A DNA stretch of 64,000 nt from contig JAKSJE010000001.1 of assembly GCA_024398405.1 (NCBI GenBank), positions 1 through 64,000 of the forward strand. Reading direction: 5' to 3'. Each line of letters begins with the position of its first letter. The first letter of the stretch is position 1. Position numbers and translations under genes: made by a program. This DNA is from Bacteroidaceae bacterium (GTDB lineage Bacteria > Bacteroidota > Bacteroidia > Bacteroidales > Bacteroidaceae). Positions 52,897 to 61,058 of this stretch are shown here, piece by piece. The notes below the pieces were generated by a model that ran no database searches, had not been told where the DNA came from, and saw only the letters and a list, made by a program, of their open reading frames with translations.

Positions 52897-52950
52897 TCAC
52901 TCGCGAGCGGGGTAATAATAGTAACGATATGTAGCGCCTTTCAAACCCAT
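52897..52950 (-). CDS. Tyrosine-rich leader peptide
   Basis: ATG at 52950 opens MGLKGATYRYYYYPARE, stop TGA at 52897-52899. Five of 17 residues are Tyr, four in a row, which is the classical design for sensing charged tRNA-Tyr. The RNA around it can fold in two ways: CGCTAC in codons 6-7 with GTAGCG after the stop, or GAGGCA at the stop with TGCCTC in the terminator arm. The second fold would break the terminator. This matches textbook ribosome-mediated attenuation. Confidence 0.8.
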   Translation of the reverse strand: MGLKGATYRYYYYPARE

Positions 52951-52992
52951 GTCTTTTTTACTTTTTGTCGGTCATTCTCTGTTATGACGTTG

Positions 52993-53000
52993 CAAAGGTA
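52993..53000 (-). promoter_or_regulatory. Promoter of the attenuated symporter gene
   Basis: TACCTTTG on the minus strand with TTTTGCC about 20 bases further upstream. Transcription would start near 52986, about 35 bases before the leader-peptide ATG. Confidence 0.7.
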
Positions 53001-53103
53001 AGGAAAAAACTGGTTACGGCAAAATAAAATGCGAACTTTTTCGTCGGAAATCGTTGCTTCCACTGATTTGACAAATATATTTTGCTCTTTTGTCTATTTT
53101 TAT

Positions 53104-53111
53104 TAACTTTG
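53104..53111 (+). promoter_or_regulatory. Promoter of the small ORF and kdgK operon
   Basis: TAACTTTG on the plus strand, about 40 bases before the 65-codon frame at 53152. The kdgK-kdgA-PPi-PFK-GH25 genes follow with no other clear promoter. Confidence 0.65.
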
Positions 53112-53151
53112 TGGTCGCTTTCTGAGAAAAAACTGTTGATACCAAAGAGAA

Positions 53152-53349
53152 ATGAGGATAATACTGCAGGATCATGCCGAGGAACTGGCTTTTCAGGTCT
53201 ATGCCAGGCAAATCGGAATCCCGATAGGCAAGTGGTATGAAGATACGTGGGTAAGTGCGTTCTGCGTCGTGAAAGGGCTCTCGCGCGGCGAGGCGCTGAG
53301 GGAACTGCAAGAGAGGGAGACGAACTACAGGCCATGTTGCTGTCTGTGA
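53152..53349 (+). CDS. Small protein of unknown function preceding kdgK
   Basis: A 65-residue soluble protein (MRIILQDHAEELAFQVYARQ start; Trp-rich GKWYEDTW centre; RGEALRELQERE helix; CCCL end). I do not recognise it. Support for it being a gene: it begins about 40 bases after a good promoter, has no overlap with other genes, and stops 49 bases before kdgK. It could regulate or accompany sugar-acid use, but nothing in the sequence shows how. The terminal Cys-Cys-Cys might bind metal. Confidence 0.55.
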   Translation: MRIILQDHAEELAFQVYARQIGIPIGKWYEDTWVSAFCVVKGLSRGEALRELQERETNYRPCCCL

Positions 53350-53398
53350 ACTGGGCAGCGGCGTGCGACATACGAAACTAACATTTATTAAGTGAACT

Positions 53399-54421
53399 AT
53401 GGCAAAGATTATTACAATGGGCGAGATTATGCTTCGTCTTTCGCCGGAAGGTAACTACAGGTTCGTCCAGACGGACCGGTTCTGCGTCATCCCCGGCGGA
53501 GGTGAGGCGAACGTGGCTGTGAGTCTTGCGAATTTCGGGCACGATAGTCGTTTCGTGTCGAGACTGCCGAGGCATGAGATCGGACAGATTGCTGTTGACG
53601 CTCTGCGGCGTTATGGAGTTGACACCCGCCACATCGCGCGTGGTGGGGAACGCATCGGGCTCTACTATGCCGAGACCGGTGCCAGTATGCGTCCGTCGAA
53701 GGTCATCTATGACCGCGCGCACTCCGCCATGGCGGAGGCGGAGCCGGAGGATTTCGACTTCGACGACATCTTTGATGGGGCCGACTGGTTCCACTGGAGC
53801 GGTATCACTCCCGCCATCAGCGACAAGAGTGCCGAGTGCCTGCGTCAGGCACTGGTTTGCGCGAAGAAGCGCGGGGTCACCGTCAGCTGCGACCTCAACT
53901 TCCGCAAGAAACTCTGGACCTCCGCGAAGGCCATCAGCGTGATGCGACCGCTGATGGAGTATGTCGATGTGTGCATCGGCAACGAGGAGGACGCTGAACT
54001 CTGCCTGGGCTTTAAGCCGGACGCCGACGTGGAGGGCGGAAAGACCGACGCGGCGGGATACGAGAACATCTTCAGGCAGATGATGGCGGAGTTCGGGTTC
54101 AGGTATGTGGTCAGCACGCTCAGGGAGAGCTTCAGTGCGACTCACAACGGATGGAAGGCTCTTATCTATGATGGCAAGGAGTTCTATCAGAGCAAACGCT
54201 ACGACATCGACCCGATTATCGACCGTGTGGGCGGCGGAGACAGTTTCTCCGGTGGACTGATCCACGGACTGCTGACGAAGCGTGATCAGGGCGAGGCTCT
54301 GGAGTTCGCGGTGGCGGCAAGTGCGCTGAAGCACACGGTGCCGGGTGACTTCAACCATGTGTCGGTTGAGGAAGTGGAATCACTTGCCGGCGGCAATGCC
54401 AATGGCAGAGTACAGAGATAA
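53399..54421 (+). CDS. kdgK: 2-dehydro-3-deoxygluconokinase
   Basis: A 340-residue PfkB-family kinase. [17 protein letters not shown] near residue 30 is the sugar-binding start, and [18 protein letters not shown] near 280 holds the catalytic Asp and the anion hole. It phosphorylates KDG to KDPG, the penultimate step in breakdown of galacturonate and glucuronate. It is followed after 2 bases by KDPG aldolase, which confirms the assignment over other PfkB kinases. Confidence 0.92.
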   Translation: MAKIITMGEIMLRLSPEGNYRFVQTDRFCVIPGGGEANVAVSLANFGHDSRFVSRLPRHEIGQIAVDALRRYGVDTRHIARGGERIGLYYAETGASMRPSKVIYDRAHSAMAEAEPEDFDFDDIFDGADWFHWSGITPAISDKSAECLRQALVCAKKRGVTVSCDLNFRKKLWTSAKAISVMRPLMEYVDVCIGNEEDAELCLGFKPDADVEGGKTDAAGYENIFRQMMAEFGFRYVVSTLRESFSATHNGWKALIYDGKEFYQSKRYDIDPIIDRVGGGDSFSGGLIHGLLTKRDQGEALEFAVAASALKHTVPGDFNHVSVEEVESLAGGNANGRVQR

Positions 54422-54423
54422 CT

Positions 54424-55089
54424 ATGGCGAGATTCGATAAACTGGCCGTAATGGCCAAGATTGGTGGCACGGGCATGGTGCCTGTGTTCTACCATAAGGA
54501 CGCCGAGGTGGCGAAGAACGTGATAAAGGCGTGCTACGAAGGCGGTGTGAGGGCGTTTGAGTTCACTAACCGCGGCGACTTCGCCCATGAGGTGTTCGGC
54601 GAGTGCGTGAAGTGGGCCGCCAAGGAATGCCCGGACATGGCGATGGGAGTGGGGAGCGTGGTGGATGCTCCGACAGCCGGGCTCTTCATACAACTGGGTG
54701 CCTGCTTCGTCGTGGGACCGCTCTTCAACCCTGACGTCGCTGTGGTGTGCAACCGGCGCCTGGTGCCTTACTGTCCTGGCTGCGGTAGCGTCAGCGAGGT
54801 GGGAAAGGCACAGGAGGTCGGATGCGACCTGACGAAGGTGTTCCCGGGCGATGTCTATGGACCGGCTTTCGTCAAAGGACTGAAAGCGCCGATGCCGTGG
54901 AGCAAGATCATGGTCACGGGCGGTGTGGCTCCTACGGAGGAAAACCTCGTCGCATGGTTCAAGGCCGGCGTGTTCTGCGTGGGAATGGGCAGCAAACTCT
55001 TCCCGAAGGACAGGGTGGAGGCTCACGACTGGCAGTATGTCACGCTGAAATGCCGCGAGTGTCTTGATATAATAAATAAGGTGAAATAA
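54424..55089 (+). CDS. kdgA: KDPG aldolase
   Basis: A 221-residue class I aldolase of the KDPG/KHG family: [18 protein letters not shown] with the conserved Glu, the [20 protein letters not shown] strand pair, and the Schiff-base lysine region followed by [15 protein letters not shown]. It splits KDPG into pyruvate and glyceraldehyde 3-phosphate. It starts 2 bases after kdgK, so translation is coupled. Confidence 0.93.
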   Translation: MARFDKLAVMAKIGGTGMVPVFYHKDAEVAKNVIKACYEGGVRAFEFTNRGDFAHEVFGECVKWAAKECPDMAMGVGSVVDAPTAGLFIQLGACFVVGPLFNPDVAVVCNRRLVPYCPGCGSVSEVGKAQEVGCDLTKVFPGDVYGPAFVKGLKAPMPWSKIMVTGGVAPTEENLVAWFKAGVFCVGMGSKLFPKDRVEAHDWQYVTLKCRECLDIINKVK

Positions 55090-55149
55090 CAACCATCCGG
55101 ACTGACCGCAGGCGTCATCTGGTCTGGATGAAACAAACGACAAAGTAAA

Positions 55150-56793
55150 ATGAAAAGTGCATTACAGATTGCAAGGGCTGCTTACCAGCCAAAACTGCCG
55201 AAGGCACTGCAGGGACCTGTAGTGGCCAAGGAAGGCAAACCAACCCAGTCAGTGGATAACCAGGAGGAAATAAAGGCTCTCTTCCCGAATACCTATGGTA
55301 TGCCGGTCATCACTTTCGAGGCGGGCGAGGAGACGACGACGGACCCGTTCAATGTGGGCATCATCCTCTCAGGCGGACAGGCTCCAGGCGGGCATAACGT
55401 CATATCAGGGCTCTATGACGGAGTGAAGTCGCTCAACAAGGACAGCAAACTCTACGGCTTCCTCATGGGACCTGGAGGGCTGGTTGACCACAAATACGTG
55501 GAGTTCACTGACCAGTTCATCGACGAGTATCGCAACACCGGCGGTTTCGACATCATAGGCTCTGGCCGTACGAAACTTGAGAAGGAGGCACAGTTCGAGA
55601 GTGGAATCGAGATTCTCCGCCAACTCGGCATCAAGGCTCTCGTCATCATCGGCGGCGACGACTCCAACACAAATGCCTGCGTGCTGGCTGAGTACTATGC
55701 GGCTAAGAAGTACGGCGTTCAGGTGATTGGCTGTCCTAAGACCATCGACGGCGACCTGAAGAACGAGCAGATTGAGACGAGTTTCGGTTTCGATACGGCA
55801 TGCAAGACCTACTCGGAACTGATAGGAAACATCCAGCGCGACTGCAACTCGGCCCGTAAGTACTGGCATTTCATCAAACTCATGGGACGTTCCGCTTCGC
55901 ATATCGCACTCGAGTGCGCACTCCAGACACAGCCGAACGCCTGTCTTATCTCCGAGGAGGTGGAGGCAAAGGCTATGTCGCTCGATGACGTGGTCACTTA
56001 CCTCGCGGAAATCGTGGCCGCGCGTGCTGCCGAAGGTAATAACTTCGGCACGGTTCTCGTGCCGGAAGGACTGATTGAGTTCATCCCTGCCATCAAGAAA
56101 CTCATCGCCGAACTCAACGAGGTGCTTACCGACCCGGAGACTGGCGAGAGCCGCGTGTTCGCCTCGAAGGACGAGCAGGTGAGGTTCGTGAAGGGCAACA
56201 TAGCCAAGGAGAACCTCGAGGTACTGGAATCGCTGCCTAAGGACGTGGAACTCCAGCTCTGTCTTGACCGCGACCCTCATGGCAACGTGCAGGTGTCACT
56301 TATCGAGACCGAGAAACTCCTCTCTGCTATGGTCGCTAAGAAACTGGCGCAGTGGAAGGAGGAAGGCAAGTACAACGGCAAGTTCTCCGCACAGCACCAC
56401 TTCTTCGGCTATGAGGGACGTTGCGCGGCTCCGTCGAACTACGATGCCGACTACTGTTACTCACTCGGCTTCAATGCGTCACGTCTCATCGCCAACGGCA
56501 AGACAGGCTATATGTCTATCATACAGAACACCACAGCCCCGGCTGCTGAGTGGGTCGCTGGTGGTGTGCCTATCACGATGATGATGAACATGGAACGCCG
56601 TAACGGCGCCATGAAACCGGTGATACGCAAGGCTCTGGTCGAACTCGACGGCGCTCCGTTCAGGTTCTTCGCTTCCAAGCGCGCTGAGTGGGCCAAGGAG
56701 ACGGCGTACGTCTATCCGGGCCCGATACAGTACTGGGGACCTACTGAGGTGTGTGACCAACCGACCAAGACTCTCCAGCTTGAAAAACGCTGA
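55150..56793 (+). CDS. pfp: Pyrophosphate-dependent phosphofructokinase
   Basis: A 547-residue enzyme of the long PFP type. [19 protein letters not shown] near residue 70, the [16 protein letters not shown] motif with Asp in place of the Gly found in ATP-dependent forms, [24 protein letters not shown] (read in parts) with the PPi-type Lys, and [14 protein letters not shown] are all visible. It uses diphosphate to phosphorylate fructose 6-phosphate reversibly and is common in anaerobic Bacteroidota. A hairpin (CATCCGGAC/GTCTGGATG) lies in the 60-base gap after kdgA. Confidence 0.95.
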   Translation: MKSALQIARAAYQPKLPKALQGPVVAKEGKPTQSVDNQEEIKALFPNTYGMPVITFEAGEETTTDPFNVGIILSGGQAPGGHNVISGLYDGVKSLNKDSKLYGFLMGPGGLVDHKYVEFTDQFIDEYRNTGGFDIIGSGRTKLEKEAQFESGIEILRQLGIKALVIIGGDDSNTNACVLAEYYAAKKYGVQVIGCPKTIDGDLKNEQIETSFGFDTACKTYSELIGNIQRDCNSARKYWHFIKLMGRSASHIALECALQTQPNACLISEEVEAKAMSLDDVVTYLAEIVAARAAEGNNFGTVLVPEGLIEFIPAIKKLIAELNEVLTDPETGESRVFASKDEQVRFVKGNIAKENLEVLESLPKDVELQLCLDRDPHGNVQVSLIETEKLLSAMVAKKLAQWKEEGKYNGKFSAQHHFFGYEGRCAAPSNYDADYCYSLGFNASRLIANGKTGYMSIIQNTTAPAAEWVAGGVPITMMMNMERRNGAMKPVIRKALVELDGAPFRFFASKRAEWAKETAYVYPGPIQYWGPTEVCDQPTKTLQLEKR

Positions 56794-56799
56794 GGTCAA

Positions 56800-57630
56800 G
56801 TGGCTACCAAACATAGGAAAAGGAAATTCAGGATGCCAGTCCCTCCGCCATTCGTGTGGGGACTGGCTGTTATCGTCATCCTGATTGTCGGCCTCTATCT
56901 CGCCAGTCCGTACATCAGGAAATGGCAGGCGCGCAACCGCCCCGTGTTCTATCCCGTGGCGACGGTGCGAGGCATTGACGTGTCGCACTATCAGGAGGAA
57001 ATCGACTGGGACCGCCTGGCCAACAGCCGCATAGACGGCGAACCGGTCAGCTTCGTGTTCATCAAGGCAACGGAGGGGAAGACCATACTCGATGAATACT
57101 TCGTCTATAACTTCGCCTCTGCCCGGAAACACGGAATCATAAGGGGGGCCTATCATGTGTTCTCCACTAAAAGCACGCCACAGGAGCAAGCTGAGTTCTT
57201 CTGCAATGTGGTGGAGCTGAAGGAGAGAGACCTCTTTCCAGTGCTCGATGTTGAGCAACTGGGACGTTACACGCCGCGTCAGATGCGTGAGGGAATACTC
57301 GACTGGATGAACATAGTCGAGAAGCATTACGGAGTGACACCTATTTTATATACCTCGTACTCCATGAAGAAAGACTATCTCAGTGGACCCGAGTTTGACA
57401 AATACCCTTACTGGATAGCCCATTACTACGTCGAGGAACTGGCTTATTCGGGACCGTGGAAGTTCTGGCAGCATACTGACGTAGGCACTATCGGCGGAAT
57501 CAAGTCGAAAGTGGATATGAACGTGTTCAACGGCACGTTCTCCGATTTGCTATGTCTTACAATGAGCAAACCTAAGTTCAACGAGAAGTGGAGCGGCCAC
57601 GTCGGTGATTCTTTGAGGCGTGCTGACTGA
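56800..57630 (+). CDS. Membrane-anchored GH25 muramidase
   Basis: A 276-residue protein starting with GTG at 56800 (an ATG 33 bases on is the alternative). One membrane helix (FVWGLAVIVILIVGLYLAS, about 18-36) anchors a periplasmic GH25 domain: GIDVSHYQEEIDWDRL with the first catalytic Asp, FVFIKATEGK, GAYHVFSTKSTPQEQAEFF, and FPVLDVEQLG with the DxE pair. It cuts the glycan backbone of peptidoglycan. It follows PPi-PFK by 6 bases but has no obvious metabolic link to it. Confidence 0.9.
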   Translation: MATKHRKRKFRMPVPPPFVWGLAVIVILIVGLYLASPYIRKWQARNRPVFYPVATVRGIDVSHYQEEIDWDRLANSRIDGEPVSFVFIKATEGKTILDEYFVYNFASARKHGIIRGAYHVFSTKSTPQEQAEFFCNVVELKERDLFPVLDVEQLGRYTPRQMREGILDWMNIVEKHYGVTPILYTSYSMKKDYLSGPEFDKYPYWIAHYYVEELAYSGPWKFWQHTDVGTIGGIKSKVDMNVFNGTFSDLLCLTMSKPKFNEKWSGHVGDSLRRAD

Positions 57631-57655
57631 GGCCTGACTGCCTACGGGGTTAATG

Positions 57656-59272
57656 TCAGTCGAACTTGAGTATCATCAGCGTGTCGTCCTTCATGAACAC
57701 GGTGTCTCCGTTCGGGATGATTGACTCGCTTCCTCGCTTTATCAGTATAATCTGGAACCCGCTGCCTTTCTTGTGGGCGAAGTCCTTGATGGTGCGTCCT
57801 ATCCACTCGCTGGTGTCCGAAAGCCTGTGCTCGATGATGTTCTGCTCCGTCTCTTCGTTGAACGACTTGCTGCTGATGATGAGGTTGTCGCCTTGTCTCA
57901 GTCGTGTGTGGCCTTTAGGGATGATGCGTTCATTGTCGCGGATGATGAGCGAGATGAGAATCTCCTTCGGCAGGTGGAGCTCCTTGATGATTTTGTCGTT
58001 CCATGAACTGCTCTCGTCCAGTGTGATACGTCCGAATGAGATGTCGGAATTCTCGCTGAAGTCGGTGAAGGTGAGGCGCACGTCGGTGTCCTTGTCAATC
58101 ATGTCGAATGACTTGGCGGCAGCGGGGATGAACGAACCTTGCAGGAGTATGGAGATGAGCACTATGACGAACACGATGCTGAAGACGTCATGATTCAGAC
58201 CTGTCAGCCCCGGTGTGGTGAGTGTCATGATGGCGAATACGATGGATGCCGCACCACGCAGACCTACGAAGGACACCAGTCCGATCTGGTTGAGCTGCTG
58301 TCTGTATTTGCGGAAGGGCAGAAGTATGGAACCGACCGCGACAGGTCGTGCTATGAGGGTGATGAAGAAGAAAATCAGTACGGCCGGCAGCAGGGCGGCA
58401 TATAAATTGGAAGGGTGGCAGATGTAGCCTAAGCAGTAGAATATCACAATCTGGCAAAGGCTTGTCGTTCCGTCGAAGAAATGGACAATCGCCTTGCGGT
58501 TGTGGAACTCCGTGTTGCCAAGCACGATTCCCACGATGTAGGTGCTCAGGTATCCGTTGCCGTCGATGAAGTCGAGGTTAGGCAGTGCGTATGCCAGGAT
58601 GGCGATGGCGATGAAGAACATCATGTCGAAACCCTCCGGCAGTTTGTTCCTTTTCAGTATCTTGATTGCCAACCAGGCTATCAGGAGTCCGCAGGCTGCT
58701 CCGAACACCAACTGCGAGAATATCATCCATGCCACCTCGCCTCCGGTGATCGACCCTTGGAGGATGGTCAGCAGCACCACCGTGAGCATGTACGAACATG
58801 GGTCGTTCGAGCCGCTCTCAATCTCGAGAATCGGAGCCGTGTGATGTTTCAGGCCTAAGTTGTGGGTCCTCAGTATGGAGAAGACGGTGGCGGCGTCCGT
58901 GGAACTGATCACCGCACCCATCAGGAAACTCTCGGCCAGCTCCCAGCCCAGTCCGAAATGGCAGAAGCAGCCCACGACTCCTGCCGTCAGGAACACACCG
59001 ACCGTGGCAAGCAGGCCGGACTCGGTCACGACCGGACGAGCGGTCTTCCAGTTGGTGCCGAACCCACCGTAGAACATGATGAAGATGAGGGCGATGCTAC
59101 ACAACTCGCCCACCTCGTCCATGATTTCGGTGCCCACGTTCTCTGTCCATCCGGTGAAAAGACCGAGGAGGATGAACAGCAGCAGGGAAGGCACGCCGAT
59201 ACGATTGGCTATCTTGTTAAGGAATAGACACCAGAATATAATAAATGCAAAAGAAATAAGGAAAATAGTCAT
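57656..59272 (-). CDS. Cation/proton antiporter with C-terminal TrkA-like domains (CvrA/NhaP2 type)
   Basis: A 538-residue protein. The first 390 residues form about 12 or 13 membrane helices with the CPA1-like core FLMGAVISSTDAATVFSIL (near residue 115) and GSNDPCSYMLTVVLL. The remainder carries RCK/TrkA_C-type regulatory segments (PKEILISLIIRDNERIIPKG and HKKGSGFQIILIKRG), as in potassium/proton antiporters CvrA. It adjusts cytoplasmic potassium or pH. Promoter at 59293-59300. Confidence 0.9.
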   Translation of the reverse strand: MTIFLISFAFIIFWCLFLNKIANRIGVPSLLLFILLGLFTGWTENVGTEIMDEVGELCSIALIFIMFYGGFGTNWKTARPVVTESGLLATVGVFLTAGVVGCFCHFGLGWELAESFLMGAVISSTDAATVFSILRTHNLGLKHHTAPILEIESGSNDPCSYMLTVVLLTILQGSITGGEVAWMIFSQLVFGAACGLLIAWLAIKILKRNKLPEGFDMMFFIAIAILAYALPNLDFIDGNGYLSTYIVGIVLGNTEFHNRKAIVHFFDGTTSLCQIVIFYCLGYICHPSNLYAALLPAVLIFFFITLIARPVAVGSILLPFRKYRQQLNQIGLVSFVGLRGAASIVFAIMTLTTPGLTGLNHDVFSIVFVIVLISILLQGSFIPAAAKSFDMIDKDTDVRLTFTDFSENSDISFGRITLDESSSWNDKIIKELHLPKEILISLIIRDNERIIPKGHTRLRQGDNLIISSKSFNEETEQNIIEHRLSDTSEWIGRTIKDFAHKKGSGFQIILIKRGSESIIPNGDTVFMKDDTLMILKFD

Positions 59273-59292
59273 ACGGTCTCATTTTTATTTTG

Positions 59293-59319
59293 CAAAGATA
59301 GGGAAAAATCGTATATTTG
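59293..59319. promoter_or_regulatory. Divergent promoters of the antiporter and MORN genes
   Basis: TATCTTTG on the minus strand (59293-59300) serves the antiporter. TATATTTG on the plus strand (59312-59319) ends only 4 bases before the MORN gene's ATG, so that transcript should start at or near the start codon. Confidence 0.7.
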
Positions 59320-59323
59320 CAAA

Positions 59324-60454
59324 ATGAATGTGACTATTTTTAACCGTATTATATGTGTCGTGACGTTGTGTTGCTCTTGCGTCACGACGGTTCTCGCACA
59401 GAAAGAGACTACTGGTACATACGTCTTCAAGGACAAGTCGGTCTATCAGGGCGACTTGGTCGGCGGCAAGCCGTTCGGCAAGGGAACCACCAGGTTCCCT
59501 AACGGCGACGTGTATGAGGGCGGCTATGTGAGGGGGAAGCGTGAGGGGTATGGGGTATATACCTTCACCGACGGCGAGAAATACGAGGGCTATTGGTTCC
59601 AGGACCATCAGCACGGACAGGGCACATACCACTTCGCCAACGGCAACCGGTATGAGGGTCTGTGGTTCAAGGACTACCAGGAAGGTGAGGGCACCATGTA
59701 CTACCACAATGGCGACAAGTATGTAGGCAATTGGCATCAGGACCAGAGGCAGGACGAGAACGGCACCTACATCTGGAAAGACGGCATGAGCTATCAGGGT
59801 GGATGGCTTGCTGACAAGAAATGCGGTACCGGCAAGTACGACTGGGCGGACGGAAACTACTATGTCGGCCAGATGACTGACAACATGCGCAACGGCAGGG
59901 GAACATACTATTACGCCTCGGGCGACAAGTACGACGGCATGTGGAAGGACGATTTCATGAACGGCCGCGGCATATACACGTTCGCCAACGGCGACAAGTA
60001 CGAGGGTGAGTACGTCAACGGCCAGCGTTCGGGGCAGGGCATCTTCACTTACGCTGACAAACGAAAGTATGTCGGTGCGTTCCGTAACGGACAGATGGAA
60101 GGGTTCGGGACCTACACCTGGCCTGATGGCTCCAGGTACGAGGGCTACTGGATCGCGGACAAGCAGCACGGTCGCGGGAAATACACGTCGCAGTCTGGCG
60201 AGCTCTATGACGGTGAGTGGGCTGACGGCGAGATGCACGGCGACGGCATCATGCGCATGAAGGACGGCTCAAAGGCGAAAGGCCATTTCGTCAAAGGCAA
60301 GAAGAACGGCAAGTTCGTGGAGGAGGCGGCTGACGGCATGCGCTTCGAGGGCAGTTACGTCGATGACATTCGCGAAGGCAACTTCGTGGAGCGTGACAAG
60401 AACGGGAAGGTGATACGAAGCGGCCATTACCACCATGGGAAGGCTGACATCTGA
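59324..60454 (+). CDS. Exported 14-repeat MORN protein
   Basis: A 376-residue protein with a signal peptide ending near VTTVLAQ and then 14 consecutive MORN repeats of about 23 residues (YxGxxxxGxxxGxGxxxxxxG), from YQGDLVGGKPFGKG to FEGSYVDDIREGNF. The fifth has one extra residue. The last two are degenerate. MORN repeats form an elongated beta-hairpin ribbon; in bacteria their role is unclear, often at the cell surface. Start: the ATG at 59324 lies at the expected transcription start. Confidence 0.9.
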   Translation: MNVTIFNRIICVVTLCCSCVTTVLAQKETTGTYVFKDKSVYQGDLVGGKPFGKGTTRFPNGDVYEGGYVRGKREGYGVYTFTDGEKYEGYWFQDHQHGQGTYHFANGNRYEGLWFKDYQEGEGTMYYHNGDKYVGNWHQDQRQDENGTYIWKDGMSYQGGWLADKKCGTGKYDWADGNYYVGQMTDNMRNGRGTYYYASGDKYDGMWKDDFMNGRGIYTFANGDKYEGEYVNGQRSGQGIFTYADKRKYVGAFRNGQMEGFGTYTWPDGSRYEGYWIADKQHGRGKYTSQSGELYDGEWADGEMHGDGIMRMKDGSKAKGHFVKGKKNGKFVEEAADGMRFEGSYVDDIREGNFVERDKNGKVIRSGHYHHGKADI

Positions 60455-60612
60455 GACCGCCCGGACTCGACAAGGCATGGGCCTGGCATGGAACACTTCT
60501 CCTGCCACGTCCGTGACAGCGAACTGATAAAGAAAAGAAACAGAATCACCTGACGTCTGACGAACAGAACACTCCAAAGGTAATTAATGGACTATCCCAA
60601 TACACAACGACT

Positions 60613-61056
60613 ATGATTATTGACAAACTTGAGAACCTGAAGAACTACGTGCCACTCAATCCTCTCTTCGCCGATGTGGTGGCATTCATCGAGAACACAG
60701 ACCTTGGCGCGCAGCCTGCCGGCAAGGTATTCATAAAGGGTGACGAGCTCTTCGCCAACTTCAATGTGTGCAAAGGAAAGAAGAAGGGCGAGCCTAAGCT
60801 GGAGACTCACGATGTCATGATTGACATACAGGTGCCGCTCAATCACGCCGAGACCATGGGCTACAAGCCGAGGACGGAACTGTCGGAGGCTGAGTATGAC
60901 GAGTCGGTCGATATGACGTTGTATGACGATGAGCCGCAGCAGTATGTCACTGTCGCCCCCGGCATGTTCGTCATCTTCTTCCCACAGGACGGCCATGCCC
61001 CTGCCATCTGCGACTGTGACGAACTCCATAAGATCATATTCAAGGTGAAGGCCTGA
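60613..61056 (+). CDS. YhcH/YjgK/YiaL family protein
   Basis: A 147-residue cupin-like protein (PF04074). Recognisable are the KVFIKGDELFANFN start, HDVMIDIQVPLNHAETMGY with a metal-binding His/Glu set, and PGMFVIFFPQDGHAPAICD with the second His. Related proteins are linked to sialic-acid or other sugar isomerisation and handle reducing sugars. It starts 2 bases before... no overlap: glgB begins 2 bases after its stop, so both are one transcript. Confidence 0.88.
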   Translation: MIIDKLENLKNYVPLNPLFADVVAFIENTDLGAQPAGKVFIKGDELFANFNVCKGKKKGEPKLETHDVMIDIQVPLNHAETMGYKPRTELSEAEYDESVDMTLYDDEPQQYVTVAPGMFVIFFPQDGHAPAICDCDELHKIIFKVKA

Positions 61057-61058
61057 GC

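Noticed and set aside
53378..55143. Long minus-strand frames opposite kdgK and kdgA
   Set aside because: They mirror highly biased codon use of the real genes and contain no recognisable domain.
59285..60238. Long minus-strand frame opposite the MORN gene
   Set aside because: Antisense shadow of the regular MORN repeat codons; no features of its own.
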